Source: Parasphingopyxis sp052168295 (lineage in GTDB: Bacteria; Pseudomonadota; Alphaproteobacteria; Sphingomonadales; Sphingomonadaceae). From it: a stretch of 64,000 nt of DNA. Below are positions 33,513 through 43,075 of the stretch, one piece after another. The notes under the pieces were generated by a model. The model saw only the letters and a program-made list of their open reading frames with translations, made no database searches and was not told the origin of the DNA. Positions within the stretch are counted from its first letter, which is position 1; every line of letters begins with the position of its first letter. A program made the position numbers and the translations under genes. The DNA is taken from contig NZ_JBQLZN010000089.1 in assembly GCF_052168295.1 (NCBI RefSeq), positions 62,001 to 126,000 of the forward strand, read 5' to 3'.

Positions 33513-35249
33513 GTGGATAATTCGCGCAACATGATCCTTGCGATCGTGCTTTCTGCGATTGTGCTGATCGGCTGGAGCTTTGTCGCCGAGCAGGTTGCAC
33601 CGCCGCCGCCCGAATCCGCGCCGGAAACGGCAGCCGAAGCGGATGTGGTCCTTCCGGAAACCGAAGCGGCCGCCGTCACCGAGGCCGAAGTAACGCGCAA
33701 CGTCGAGGACGTAATCGGCGAGGCCGAAGCGGCGCGCATCCCGATAGAGACGCCGCGTCTCGAAGGCTCGATCAACCTGCGCGGCGCGCGGATCGACGAT
33801 CTGGTTCTCCTCGATTATCGCGAAGAGATCGAGCAGGATTCGCCGCCGATCCGCCTGCTCTCGCCCGACGATACCGGGCAAGCCTATTTTGCGCATTTCG
33901 GCTGGGCCGGTGAAGGTGTCGAGATGCCGACGGGCGATACGGTCTGGCAGGCCGATGGCGAGCGCCTCGCACCGGACAGCCCCGTCACCCTGAGCTGGCG
34001 CAACGGCACCGGCCAGCTTTTCCAGATCGAACTGCAGGTGGACGAAGACTTCCTGTTCACGATCGGCCAGCGCGTATCTAACACGCGCGACGCGCCGATC
34101 AGCGCGCGGCCCTATGCGCTGCTCATGCATCAGGGCGAGATGCGCAGCGGCACGAACCCCGACCCCGATACCTGGCTGATCCACACGGGTCCTTATGGCT
34201 TCTGGGACGATGTTCTCCACCGCGACCTCGATTTCGACGATCTCGACGAGGCAGGATCGTCAGGCGAACGCTTCTCGCTGCAAAATGGCTGGCTCGGCTT
34301 CAACGGAAAATACTGGCTCGGCGCGCTGGCCCCGGCCAACGACCGGGCCGTGGACGCCGCCTTCATGGCGCTGCCCAATGACCGCTATCAGGCCGTGTTC
34401 ACCGGCCAGCCGACGGTGATCGAAGGCGGCCGGGCACTCTCGACCGAAACCTATTTCTTCGCCGGAGCGAAGGAAACGCACCTGCTCGAACGCTATGAGG
34501 TCGATGCGGGTATCAACCAGCTCGATCGCGCGATCGACTGGGGCTGGTTCTACTGGTTCGAGCTACCGCTCTTCTATCTTTTGAGCTGGCTGTTCACGAC
34601 CGTCGGCAATTTCGGCGTCGCGATCATCCTGATGACCTTCATCATCCGCGGCCTGATGTTCCCGATCGCGCAGAAACAGTTTTCGTCGATGGCCGGGATG
34701 CGCGCCGTGCAGCCGAAGATGAAGGAAATCCAGGAACGCTACAAAGACGACAAGCCGAAGATGCAGCAGGAGGTGCTCGCCCTCTACCAGCGCGAGAAGG
34801 TGAATCCGCTTGCAGGCTGTCTGCCGATCTTCCTGCAGATCCCGATCTTCTATGCACTCTACAAGGTGCTGCTGCTGTCGGTGGAAATGCGGCACGAGCC
34901 GTTCGCGCTCTGGCTGCAGGATCTGTCCGCGCCCGACCCGCTCACGCCGGTCAACCTGTTCGGCCTCCTCGCCTTCACGCCGCCGACCTGGCTCGCGATC
35001 GGCATTCTCCCGATCCTGCTCGGCATCACCATGTGGCTGCAGTTCAAGCTGAACCCCGCACCGATGGACCCGACCCAGCAGAAGATTTTCGGCATCATGC
35101 CCTGGGTCTTCATGGTGATCATGGCGCCCTTTGCCGCCGGGCTGCAGCTTTACTGGGTGACGTCCAACATCCTCACCATCGCGCAGCAGAGATGGCTCTA
35201 CAGCCGCGATCCGCGCCTGAAGGAACAGGCGAAGATGGCGAAGGATTAG
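33513..35249 (+). CDS. yidC: Membrane protein insertase YidC (Oxa1 family)
   Basis: 578 residues. An N-terminal transmembrane helix (MILAIVLSAIVLIGWSFVAEQV), a large periplasmic beta domain (about 60-340), and a C-terminal membrane core with the Oxa1/YidC pattern: GNFGVAIILMTFIIRGLMFPIAQKQ, MKEIQERYKDDK, PLAGCLPIFLQIPIFYALYK, and FGIMPWVFM with a basic C-terminus. It inserts and folds inner-membrane proteins, alone or with SecYEG. GTG start at 33513. Confidence 0.97.
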   Translation: MDNSRNMILAIVLSAIVLIGWSFVAEQVAPPPPESAPETAAEADVVLPETEAAAVTEAEVTRNVEDVIGEAEAARIPIETPRLEGSINLRGARIDDLVLLDYREEIEQDSPPIRLLSPDDTGQAYFAHFGWAGEGVEMPTGDTVWQADGERLAPDSPVTLSWRNGTGQLFQIELQVDEDFLFTIGQRVSNTRDAPISARPYALLMHQGEMRSGTNPDPDTWLIHTGPYGFWDDVLHRDLDFDDLDEAGSSGERFSLQNGWLGFNGKYWLGALAPANDRAVDAAFMALPNDRYQAVFTGQPTVIEGGRALSTETYFFAGAKETHLLERYEVDAGINQLDRAIDWGWFYWFELPLFYLLSWLFTTVGNFGVAIILMTFIIRGLMFPIAQKQFSSMAGMRAVQPKMKEIQERYKDDKPKMQQEVLALYQREKVNPLAGCLPIFLQIPIFYALYKVLLLSVEMRHEPFALWLQDLSAPDPLTPVNLFGLLAFTPPTWLAIGILPILLGITMWLQFKLNPAPMDPTQQKIFGIMPWVFMVIMAPFAAGLQLYWVTSNILTIAQQRWLYSRDPRLKEQAKMAKD

Positions 35250-35250
35250 T

Positions 35251-35889
35251 GTGGTGACCGATCAGGCCGCTCTGGAAGAGATGGCTCGGAAGACGTTTTC
35301 CGGGCCCATCGACTTTCTGAAATCGGCGCCGAGCTTGGAGTATATACCCGAAGCGGACCTGCCCGAAGTTGCGTTCGCAGGCCGATCGAACGTCGGCAAG
35401 TCGACGCTGCTCAACGCGCTGACCAACCGCAAGGGCCTCGCCCGCGCCTCCAATACGCCGGGCCGAACGCAGGAGCTCAATTTCTTCGAAGTCGGCGATC
35501 CGCCGCAATTCCGGCTCGTCGACATGCCGGGCTATGGCTTCGCCAAGGCTCCGCCGCAGGTGGCGAAGCGCTGGCGGCATCTGATCAACGACTTCCTGCG
35601 CGGCCGCCCCACGCTGAAGCGTACGCTCCTTCTGATCGATGCGCGCCGCGGCCTCAAGGATATCGACCGCGAGCTGATGGATATGCTCGACGAGGCCGCG
35701 GTCAGCTATCGAATCGTGCTCACCAAGTCCGACAAGCTGAAGGACAAGGCGCTCGCGGACACAGCCGCAAAGCTGGCCGAACAGGCCAAGGGCCATGCCG
35801 CCGCCCATCCCGAAATCCTGACGACGTCGAGCGAAACCGGATTGGGTGTGGACGAACTGCGCAAAGAGGTTATCCAAGCCATCGGCTGA
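35251..35889 (+). CDS. engB: Ribosome biogenesis GTPase EngB (YihA/YsxC)
   Basis: 212 residues. G1 motif GRSNVGKST at 45-53, G2 Thr in RASNTPGRTQ, G3 DMPGYG and G4 TKSDKLK, all as in EngB. It acts in assembly of the large ribosomal subunit. GTG start one base after the yidC stop, so part of the same operon. Extra N-terminal residues before the G domain are normal. Confidence 0.95.
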   Translation: MVTDQAALEEMARKTFSGPIDFLKSAPSLEYIPEADLPEVAFAGRSNVGKSTLLNALTNRKGLARASNTPGRTQELNFFEVGDPPQFRLVDMPGYGFAKAPPQVAKRWRHLINDFLRGRPTLKRTLLLIDARRGLKDIDRELMDMLDEAAVSYRIVLTKSDKLKDKALADTAAKLAEQAKGHAAAHPEILTTSSETGLGVDELRKEVIQAIG

Positions 35890-35917
35890 GACGAACGGAC
35901 GCGAAGAAGGGCGAAGC

Positions 35918-36580
35918 ATGAAACTGATCATCGGCAACAAGGCCTATTCGTCCTGGTCGATGCGCGGCTGGCTTGCGCTGAAACAATCCGGTCTCTCCTT
36001 CGAGGAAGTCACGGTCCCGCTGTTCGACGAGGAGTGGGAGCAGCGCCGCGAGGGCAATGAGTTCGCCGCCTCCTCGGGCAAGGTGCCGGTGCTTTGGGAC
36101 GGCGATACCGTTGTGTGGGACAGCCTCGCGATTATCGAGTGGCTCGCCGACAAGGTCGGGCGGGATCGCTTCTGGCCGAAGGACGAGGCTGCGCGCGGCA
36201 TGGCCCGCTCCATGGCGGCCGAGATGCATTCGAGCTTTCCCAATCTGCGCCGCGATCTGCCGATGAACGTGCGTAAGGTGTTTCCCGCGCGGCAGCTCAG
36301 CGCCGAAGTCGCCAGCGAGATCGGCCGCGTGCTCGAAATCTGGGCGCAGGCCCGGGCGCGCCATGGCGGCGAAAACCCGTTCCTGTTCGGCGATTTCTGC
36401 GCGGCGGACATCATGTATGCGCCGGTCTGCACGCGTTTCGTGACCTATTCGGTGAAACTGCCGCCTTTCGCCCAGGGCTATGTCCAAGCCGTAATCGCCC
36501 ATAGCTGGGTGCGCGAATGGATCGAGGCCGCGCAGGACGAGCCCTGGATCATCGAGCGCTATGAGGAAGCGCCGGATTAG
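35918..36580 (+). CDS. Glutathione S-transferase family protein
   Basis: 220 residues from ATG 35918 with a GAAGAAGGG ribosome site. N-terminal thioredoxin fold with KLIIGNKAYSSWSMRGWLALK, the cis-Pro segment GKVPVLWDGDTVVWDSLAIIEWL, and a helical C-terminal domain (NPFLFGDFCAADIMYAPVC). Substrate unknown. It overlaps nothing and may form the end of the yidC-engB operon. Confidence 0.9.
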   Translation: MKLIIGNKAYSSWSMRGWLALKQSGLSFEEVTVPLFDEEWEQRREGNEFAASSGKVPVLWDGDTVVWDSLAIIEWLADKVGRDRFWPKDEAARGMARSMAAEMHSSFPNLRRDLPMNVRKVFPARQLSAEVASEIGRVLEIWAQARARHGGENPFLFGDFCAADIMYAPVCTRFVTYSVKLPPFAQGYVQAVIAHSWVREWIEAAQDEPWIIERYEEAPD

Positions 36581-36592
36581 GACGCGCCGCCG

Positions 36593-37048
36593 CTAACTCC
36601 AGTCGAAATCGCTGCCATCCTTGCGCCGAAAGCCGCGGCCGTTTTCGAGGTGCATGTCGATATCGGGATAGTGGCAGTCGCTGGCCGCAGGTCGGCCGAC
36701 GGCGATGTAGAAACAGCTCGTATCGCTCTCGTTGATCAGCGCATGGCCGTTGCCGTCATTCTTCGGAAAGGCCGCGCAATTGCCGGCGCGCATCAGTGTG
36801 CGCCCGTTATCGTCGACAAGCACCGCTTCGCCAGCAAGCATCACGACGAACTCGTCCTCATCCTCGTGCCAATGACGCTGGGCCGACCAGGCACCGGGTT
36901 TGAGCTCGACATGGCTGACACCGAAATCGCTTAGGCCGCCCGCAGGCGCGAGCCTTCGATACCAGCGCTCGGCGACTTCGCCCCGATGTTCGGGCGGATA
37001 GCCGGTCGCATTGGTTTGCGGGATCGCATCGAGATCGAGCTTGGGCAT
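36593..37048 (-). CDS. Cupin-domain protein
   Basis: 151 residues with a single cupin barrel. Metal-binding motif 1 includes SAQRHWHEDEDEFVVMLAGEA, with His and Glu ligands, and motif 2 is GNCAAFPKNDGNGHALIN. Small standalone cupins often bind sugar or metal ligands or are enzymes of unknown reaction. It is divergent from dapE, 49 nt apart. Confidence 0.88.
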   Translation of the reverse strand: MPKLDLDAIPQTNATGYPPEHRGEVAERWYRRLAPAGGLSDFGVSHVELKPGAWSAQRHWHEDEDEFVVMLAGEAVLVDDNGRTLMRAGNCAAFPKNDGNGHALINESDTSCFYIAVGRPAASDCHYPDIDMHLENGRGFRRKDGSDFDWS

Positions 37049-37097
37049 GGCGCACTCCTGCTAGGCAAGGGGGTGCAGCCCGGTTACACGCGATTTC

Positions 37098-38228
37098 ATG
37101 AGTGACGCAATCGATCCCATCGCACTGCTGGAAAAGCTGATCGCCTGTCCAAGCGTGACGCCGGAAGAAGGCGGCGCGCAGAGGCTTCTGGGCGACACAC
37201 TCGAAAATCTCGGCTTCGATATCGAGCATATGGTTTCGGGCGAGCCGCCGCACGGGCCCGTGCCGAACCTCCTTGCAACGCGCGGGTCCGGCGGACCGCA
37301 TTTCGCCTTTGCCGGGCACACCGATGTCGTGCCACCGGGCAAGGGCTGGACGACCGATCCGTTCACCGCCGAAACCAAGGGCGATCTGCTTTACGGGCGC
37401 GGCGCGGTCGACATGAAGGGTTCGATCGCGGCCTTCGTCGCGGCGGTGGATCGCGCGGGAGAGCTGCCGGGCACGCTGAGCTTCATCATCACCGGCGACG
37501 AGGAAGGCCCGGCCGTGCACGGTACGCGGGCGCTGATGGAGCGGATGGAGGCGCGCGGCATCCGGCCGGACATGATCCTGGTCGGCGAACCGACATCGCA
37601 AAACCGGCTCGGCGACACGATCAAGATCGGGCGGCGCGGTTCGGTGAATATGTGGATCGATATCGTCGGCAAACAGGCCCATGTCGCCTATCCGCACGAA
37701 GGCGACAATCCGATCACGCGGCTCTTTCGCGTCGGCACGCGGCTCCACGAACTCGATCTCGACGATGGCGACGAATGGTTCCAGCCGTCCAACCTCGAGG
37801 TCGTGACCGTCGATGTCGGAAACCCGGCCTCCAACGTAATTCCGGGCGAAGCACATCTCCGGCTCAACATCCGGTTCAACGTGCATCACAAGGGCGACGA
37901 TCTGGTCACGCAGGTGCGCGAGATCGTGCACGAAGAAGCGCCGGGCGCCCGATTCGAGGCGATGGTATCGGGCGAAGCGTTTCTGACGGAACCCGGGCCG
38001 CTGTCCGATCTTGTGAGCGCGGCTATCGAAGAGGCGACTGGCGTGACGCCGGAACTGTCGACGGGCGGTGGCACATCGGATGCCCGCTTCCTCCATGTCC
38101 TGTGCCCGATCGTCGAATTCGGGCTGCTGAACGCGACGATGCACAAGCTCGACGAAGCGGTCGCGGTCGCCGATGTCCACAAGCTCACGGACATCTACGA
38201 AGGCGTGTTGCGCCGCGCGCTGGTCTGA
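37098..38228 (+). CDS. dapE: Succinyl-diaminopimelate desuccinylase
   Basis: 376 residues, the normal length. Two-zinc M20-type peptidase fold: AFAGHTDVVPPGKGW, LLYGRGAVDMKGS, ITGDEEGPAV, and the dimer domain followed by STGGGTSDARF near the end with the last metal His in this region. It hydrolyses N-succinyl-LL-DAP in lysine and DAP (peptidoglycan) synthesis. The next gene starts 11 nt later. Confidence 0.96.
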   Translation: MSDAIDPIALLEKLIACPSVTPEEGGAQRLLGDTLENLGFDIEHMVSGEPPHGPVPNLLATRGSGGPHFAFAGHTDVVPPGKGWTTDPFTAETKGDLLYGRGAVDMKGSIAAFVAAVDRAGELPGTLSFIITGDEEGPAVHGTRALMERMEARGIRPDMILVGEPTSQNRLGDTIKIGRRGSVNMWIDIVGKQAHVAYPHEGDNPITRLFRVGTRLHELDLDDGDEWFQPSNLEVVTVDVGNPASNVIPGEAHLRLNIRFNVHHKGDDLVTQVREIVHEEAPGARFEAMVSGEAFLTEPGPLSDLVSAAIEEATGVTPELSTGGGTSDARFLHVLCPIVEFGLLNATMHKLDEAVAVADVHKLTDIYEGVLRRALV

Positions 38229-38239
38229 CGGAAACCGCC

Positions 38240-39115
38240 ATGCGGATCGCCTATCTCGCCTGCCGCCTGACCCTGCCGGACTCGCCCGAACGCCGCCCCG
38301 ATGCATTCGAACATGACCAGATGATGGAGTGTCTCAGCGCTGCGTTCGCCGCGCATTACGCGACGGTTGAAGCGATTGCCTGGGATGACGAAGATGCGGA
38401 TTGGCGCCGGTTCGATGCCGTACTGATCGGCTCGACCTGGGACTATCAGGATCATCTGCAAAGGTTCCTCGATCGTTTGGCCAAGATTGAATCGCAGACA
38501 ATGCTCTTCAACGACAGCGCAACGGTCCGCTGGAATTGCCGCAAGACCTATCTGAAGGATCTTTCCGAGCGAGGCGCGCGCACAGTGCCGACGGTGTGGC
38601 TGGACCGGCCGGCCGGTGCAAATGTCGAGCAGGCTTTCGATGCGTTGGGCAGCGATGATCTCGTATTCAAGCGTCAGGTCGGCGCGAACGCAGAGGGTCA
38701 GTTTCGCTTGAAGCGCGGCGATCCGGTTCCGCCCATGCCCGAACCGATGATGGCCCAGCCCTTCCTGCCGGCGATCCAGAGCGAGGGCGAGATGAGTTTG
38801 GTTTTCATAGACGGCGCCTTTTCGCACGGGCTGGTCAAGTCGGCGGCCGATGGCGACTATCGAATCCAGTCCTCTTATGGCGGGCGCGAAAAACCCTGCA
38901 CACCGGACGCCGCGGATATCGCTGCCGCAACATCTATCCTCGAAACGCTCGCCGAGACGCCGCTCTACGCACGCATCGATATGGTGCGCGGGACGGACGG
39001 GGACATGCTGTTGATGGAATTAGAGCTGGTCGAGCCGTTTCTCTATCCGCTCCAGGCCGACGGGCTTGGCGAGAGGATCTACGACGCCGCAGCGCGCCGC
39101 CTCAGCACGATATAG
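38240..39115 (+). CDS. ATP-grasp domain protein
   Basis: 291 residues from ATG 38240. ATP-grasp/glutathione-synthetase-like pattern: an N-terminal Rossmann half (DAVLIGSTWDYQDH), then SDDLVFKRQVGANAEGQFR as the ATP-binding strand, and ARIDMVRGTDGDMLLMELELVEPFLY with the Mg-binding acidic residues. Similar proteins ligate carboxylates to amines; the substrate here is unknown. It overlaps the convergent Smr gene by 37 nt. Confidence 0.85.
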   Translation: MRIAYLACRLTLPDSPERRPDAFEHDQMMECLSAAFAAHYATVEAIAWDDEDADWRRFDAVLIGSTWDYQDHLQRFLDRLAKIESQTMLFNDSATVRWNCRKTYLKDLSERGARTVPTVWLDRPAGANVEQAFDALGSDDLVFKRQVGANAEGQFRLKRGDPVPPMPEPMMAQPFLPAIQSEGEMSLVFIDGAFSHGLVKSAADGDYRIQSSYGGREKPCTPDAADIAAATSILETLAETPLYARIDMVRGTDGDMLLMELELVEPFLYPLQADGLGERIYDAAARRLSTI

Positions 39116-39606
39116 AGCGCGCCGCGACCGCCATGACGCGGATGGGCGCCGCGCACGGCCGCGATATGCGGAGCGTGGCGCGACGCCGCCAGCCAGTCGC
39201 CGACCGCGGCGCGAATCTTGCCGCGGGTAACCGGCCCCTCCCCTTTCGGCGCATGGCCCGTGATCAGGAGGACGATGCGTGCATGCGAACCTATCGCCTG
39301 CCCCAACCCGCGATCCAGCCGGTCATAGGCCGAGTTCAGACTGTGGCCGTGCAGGTCGATCGTAACATCGGGATCGACCCGGCCCCGCGTCAACTTTCGG
39401 TCCCAGCTCGCATCAAGCGTCGTGCCCGGCCCGGGCGCCGACTTGCGCTGCGGCAGTTTCGGGACGGCGTATGCGGCGAGATCGGGACCAGGAGAAAGCT
39501 TTGGCCGTGGCGCATCCTTCTGCGGGCTGCGGTCGAGCGGCTCGACCGTTTCGATCACCTTGTTCCAGAGCGCCTGTTCGTCGACGCTGAGATCGCGTTT
39601 CGCCAT
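39079..39606 (-). CDS. Smr-domain protein
   Basis: 175 residues with the Smr (MutS2 C-terminal) domain at about 80-170: VTIDLHGHSLNSAYDRL, RIVLLITGHAPKGEGPVTRGK and AVRGAHPRHGGRGALYIVLR. The DLHG motif and the GH-x-[SK]-G stretch are characteristic of Smr nucleases. Function in DNA or RNA cleavage. mltA stops one base upstream (39607), so they form an operon with the Tim44-like gene. Confidence 0.92.
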   Translation of the reverse strand: MAKRDLSVDEQALWNKVIETVEPLDRSPQKDAPRPKLSPGPDLAAYAVPKLPQRKSAPGPGTTLDASWDRKLTRGRVDPDVTIDLHGHSLNSAYDRLDRGLGQAIGSHARIVLLITGHAPKGEGPVTRGKIRAAVGDWLAASRHAPHIAAVRGAHPRHGGRGALYIVLRRRAAAS

Positions 39607-40770
39607 CTAGTCGGCGCGCAGAAGGCGCGTGGCCGACGCCCTGGGAATCAGGATATAGGCCTGGCCCCGGCTCGCCATGCCGCTGGCGATGGCATAGGCC
39701 TCGTCGCCTGCACCCCAGAATGTGTCGAACCGGTTGGCGCCGCGGATCGCGCTGCCGGTATCCTGTGCGATCCACAGCCCGTCGGCGACATCATGTTCGA
39801 GGTCGAGAAAGACCGGTGCGCCGAGCGGCACGAAATCGGGGTCGGCGGCCACTGTACCGCGCGGCGTGACCGGCCGTCCGAGCGAACCGAGCGGGCCAGG
39901 GCCGTTCACTTCCGTGAAGAAGATGTAGCGGCGGTTTTCCTGCATGATCTGACGGCCGCGGTCGGGATTGTCGCGCAGCCATGTCGCGATGCCCTCGGCC
40001 GTCGTCTGTCCGTCGCCGAGCAGCCCGCGATCCCGCATCAGGCGACCGATGCTCGTATAAGGATAGCCGTTATTACCGGCATAGCCGATCCGCATCGCAT
40101 CGCCGTCCGGCAGCCGCAAAATGCCCGAACCCTGTACCTGCAGAAAATAGAGATCGACGAGATCCCGGGCCCAGGCGATCGCAAGTCCTTGCCCCTCGAG
40201 CGCACCATTCTCGATCGCGGCCCGCGTCAGCGATGCGTTCTCGCCACATTCCGGCGCGCAGGATGGCGGAACCTCGTTGGGGAGCGCGTAGACCGGCCAT
40301 TCATAGCCATCGCGCCGGTCGCGTGCTGCGGCGATTTCGGGCTCGTAATAGCCGGTTGCGAATGCCTGTCCCGAACCGACTTCCACTGTTTGGAAATACT
40401 CGGCGAAGAAATCCTCCGGATCGCTGCGCCAGGACGGTGCGGCCTCGCAAGCGCGTGTCCAATCGGTAGAAACCGTCAAACCCGTGCCGTCTTCCCGGCT
40501 CACAAGCGACGGGCAGGATATCCGAAAGGTGCTGAGCGCGCGCTCCGCCTGTTCGCGGCTGATATTCAGCGATTCAACGGAAGGCCCCGAACGCACGCCC
40601 TGCGCCAGCGCATTGGCTGCGGCGGGAGGCGCCGGAGTCGCAGGAGGCGGCGTTGCCGGAGCGGGCGCTGGCGGACGGGATGCGCGCTCGGCTGCGGGCG
40701 GGATGATGCCGGCACAGGCGGTCAGCGCGGAAAGCAACAGGAGCGCGCCAGCGCTCCGCGGCTTGATCAC
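39607..40770 (-). CDS. mltA: Membrane-bound lytic murein transglycosylase A
   Basis: 387 residues. Lipoprotein signal with lipobox LTAC followed by a Pro/Ala-rich linker. MltA domain with FATGYYEPEIAAARDRR, EVNGPGPLGSLGRPVTP, and C-terminal 3D-like motif WIAQDTGSAIRGANRFDTFWG with the catalytic Asp. It cleaves peptidoglycan glycan strands at the outer membrane. The start overlaps the Tim44-like gene stop by 4 nt. Confidence 0.95.
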   Translation of the reverse strand: MIKPRSAGALLLLSALTACAGIIPPAAERASRPPAPAPATPPPATPAPPAAANALAQGVRSGPSVESLNISREQAERALSTFRISCPSLVSREDGTGLTVSTDWTRACEAAPSWRSDPEDFFAEYFQTVEVGSGQAFATGYYEPEIAAARDRRDGYEWPVYALPNEVPPSCAPECGENASLTRAAIENGALEGQGLAIAWARDLVDLYFLQVQGSGILRLPDGDAMRIGYAGNNGYPYTSIGRLMRDRGLLGDGQTTAEGIATWLRDNPDRGRQIMQENRRYIFFTEVNGPGPLGSLGRPVTPRGTVAADPDFVPLGAPVFLDLEHDVADGLWIAQDTGSAIRGANRFDTFWGAGDEAYAIASGMASRGQAYILIPRASATRLLRAD

Positions 40771-41423
40771 GACGCCTCGTCGGTTTCGATCAGCTTCCAG
40801 TTGGGGTCGGCATCGCGGACGTTGCGCGCGAAGGTCCAGATATCGTGCGTCTCGACCGCGTCGGAAAGCGATCCGGCGATCACGGTGCCCTCGCGGTCGC
40901 GCGTCACGCCGGCGATATCGGCATCGAAGCGCAGCGTGATCCGCGCCGTACCCGAATCATATTCGGCCATCTCGATCTGCGTCCGGTCGATCATGATCAG
41001 CTTGTTGTCGAGTTCATGGCCTTCGGCTTCGCGCGCATCGATCGCCGCGTTGAAGCTCTCCATCACCTCGTCGCTAACAAGATGCTCGAGATCGTCGCGA
41101 TCGCCCTTCCAGAAGGCTTCGAGGATCATGCGGTAGGCGGCCTGCGCACCGATCAGGAACTCGTTGACGTCAAACGAGGAATCGGCGGACGCGATCTTGC
41201 GGATACCGGCGGATGCAGCGGGCAGCACGAGGCCGTCCGGCTCTTCTTCGGCAGCCGGCGCGAGATCGGGCACGGGCTGCGGCCGCTGCTGCACGGTCGG
41301 TGGCGCCTCTACCGGGCGCGGCATGCGCGGCTCCTGTTCGTGACCGGTTCGCTGCCCCAGCACGCTGAACAGCCTAAGACCGACAAATACGGCCACCATC
41401 GCAAGAAGAATTATCTCGACCAC
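40767..41423 (-). CDS. Tim44-like domain protein
   Basis: 218 residues. N-terminal transmembrane anchor (EIILLAMVAVFVGLRLFSVLG), an acidic/Pro linker, then the Tim44-like fold (DVNEFLIGAQAAYRMILEAFWKG ... IDRTQIEMAEYDSGTARITLRFD ... DIWTFARNVRDADPNWKL). Homologues (TimA) of alphaproteobacteria sit next to secB and mltA and are thought to work at the inner membrane, relating to the mitochondrial import motor. First gene of the tim44-mltA-smr operon. Confidence 0.92.
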   Translation of the reverse strand: MVEIILLAMVAVFVGLRLFSVLGQRTGHEQEPRMPRPVEAPPTVQQRPQPVPDLAPAAEEEPDGLVLPAASAGIRKIASADSSFDVNEFLIGAQAAYRMILEAFWKGDRDDLEHLVSDEVMESFNAAIDAREAEGHELDNKLIMIDRTQIEMAEYDSGTARITLRFDADIAGVTRDREGTVIAGSLSDAVETHDIWTFARNVRDADPNWKLIETDEAS

Positions 41424-41510
41424 AAGGCCTCCACTCGAAAATTCTGCCCATACATAGGCTTCGCGGCGGCGCGTTTCAAATAGGGAATGGTGCCTAGCCC
41501 CGATTTTCCC

Positions 41511-42935
41511 TCATCGCGCGTCCAGCACAGCCAGTATATCGCGGCTGAACTGCGCGATATCGAACCGCTCGCCATCGCCCACCGCATCGAACCCGCGGCG
41601 GACGATCACGACTTTCCGCGCCGGAACGATGACCACATATTGGCCGCGATTGCCCATGGCGGCATATGTACCTTCGGGCAGCCCCTGTTCCGGGCCGAAG
41701 AGCCAGAATTGCGCGCCGTAGCCGACGCCGCCGATACGCTGCGGCTGGTCCGGCGCGGGCGTCGCGACATAGGCGGACCAGCCTTCGGGAAGCAGCCGAT
41801 CGCCCTGCCACATACCATCGTTCAGATAGAGCAGGCCCATCCGTGCGAGATCGCGCGCCGTCGTCCAGACCTGGCTCGAAAGGATGAAATTGCCCTGCCA
41901 GTCGGTTTCGGGCGTGGTTCGCGTCATCCCGATGCGCCACAGCAATTCGGTAAAGGGATAGGCCAGCGCCTGTTCGCCGTCGCCAAGCGCGAAGCGCAGC
42001 GCGCGCACGGCGAGCAGCGTATCGTTATTGGCATAGCGCCAGCGCGTGCCCGGCACCGCCTCGAGCGGCAGCGCCGGAATCGAATCGGTGACGAGCTGAC
42101 CACCAAAATAGACATTGTCGGTGCGATTGCCGGCAAACGGGCTCCATAAGCCGCTGCTCATGTGGAGCAGGTGGTGCCAGTTGATCGCCGCGCGCGGATC
42201 GCCGGGTGTCTGCCAGGCGGGCACCGGTGCCGGTTCGTCGAGATCGACGATATCCTGATAGACGGCGCGGCCGATAACCGTGGCGGCAATGCTTTTCGCG
42301 ACCGACCAGGTGCGTTGCGGCCGATGCATATTGTAGCCCGTGCGATACTGTTCCCCGACGATATGGCCATCCTGCACGACGAGCACGGCGGTGGTCTCGG
42401 TGCCGGCGCCATAGGTCGCGCGGTCCAGCGCTGACGCAAGTACGCCATCCAGTTCGGCCTGCCGCCCCTCCGGTAGCGCGCGCACCGCATCCGCATCGCC
42501 CTGTGGCCAGGCGCGCGCGTCGCTCGCTACCAGCTCCGGCACATCGACATCGGCGCCCAATGCCACCGGCTGGATTGCGCCATCGGGATCGGCGCCGGTC
42601 GGCAGTTGCGCGCAACCGAGCTGGGGCCGCCATTGCGCCACCCGTGGCGGCATATTGTCGGCGAAACGTACGCTGACCCGCTGGCGCTCCCGATCGATCT
42701 CGGCCGGAAGGTCGCCAATCAGCGGGCGATAGGCCGAATAGATGCGCGTCAGATCGTCGGCCGCAACTTCCGCTTCGCTCTGTCCCGCATTGAATATGCC
42801 GCTGCACAGAAACGCGGCCTTGTATCCGGCCGCGATCGCCAGATCGCGCGGCGAAGGCTCTTCATTCTGCGCGTGGAGCGGCGTCATCGCCGCAGCCGCA
42901 ACGCATATTCCGATCGTGAGATTCCGTATGATCAT
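41511..42935 (-). CDS. Serine hydrolase of the beta-lactamase/penicillin-binding family
   Basis: 474 residues from ATG 42935 with a clear signal peptide (IRNLTIGICVAAAAMTPLHA). The nucleophile motif SVAK is around residue 210 (RTWSVAKSIAATV), the YAN motif is in RWRYANNDT, and the third motif position reads GNRGQYVVIVP. This is a class C-like, esterase-type hydrolase (DUF/AmpC family) in the periplasm. Substrate unknown; a lactamase activity should not be assumed. Divergent from secB. Confidence 0.88.
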   Translation of the reverse strand: MIIRNLTIGICVAAAAMTPLHAQNEEPSPRDLAIAAGYKAAFLCSGIFNAGQSEAEVAADDLTRIYSAYRPLIGDLPAEIDRERQRVSVRFADNMPPRVAQWRPQLGCAQLPTGADPDGAIQPVALGADVDVPELVASDARAWPQGDADAVRALPEGRQAELDGVLASALDRATYGAGTETTAVLVVQDGHIVGEQYRTGYNMHRPQRTWSVAKSIAATVIGRAVYQDIVDLDEPAPVPAWQTPGDPRAAINWHHLLHMSSGLWSPFAGNRTDNVYFGGQLVTDSIPALPLEAVPGTRWRYANNDTLLAVRALRFALGDGEQALAYPFTELLWRIGMTRTTPETDWQGNFILSSQVWTTARDLARMGLLYLNDGMWQGDRLLPEGWSAYVATPAPDQPQRIGGVGYGAQFWLFGPEQGLPEGTYAAMGNRGQYVVIVPARKVVIVRRGFDAVGDGERFDIAQFSRDILAVLDAR

Positions 42936-43075
42936 CGCATCATCCTGTCTTTGCGCCTGTCCCCTGACAAGCCGGGCGGCGCCATTGCCCTGTTTGCGCC
43001 CTGCTGCTAGCGGGCATCGCGAAATCGCGCAATTTCGCGCGGAGCCATCCAATCAGGGAATTGAGGTACAACATC

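Noticed and set aside
39133..41136. 667-codon open frame on the plus strand
   Set aside because: It is antisense to the smr, mltA and tim44-like genes, all of which have clear domain motifs. Its translation is rich in Arg and His with no domain, as is usual for shadow frames in GC-rich DNA.
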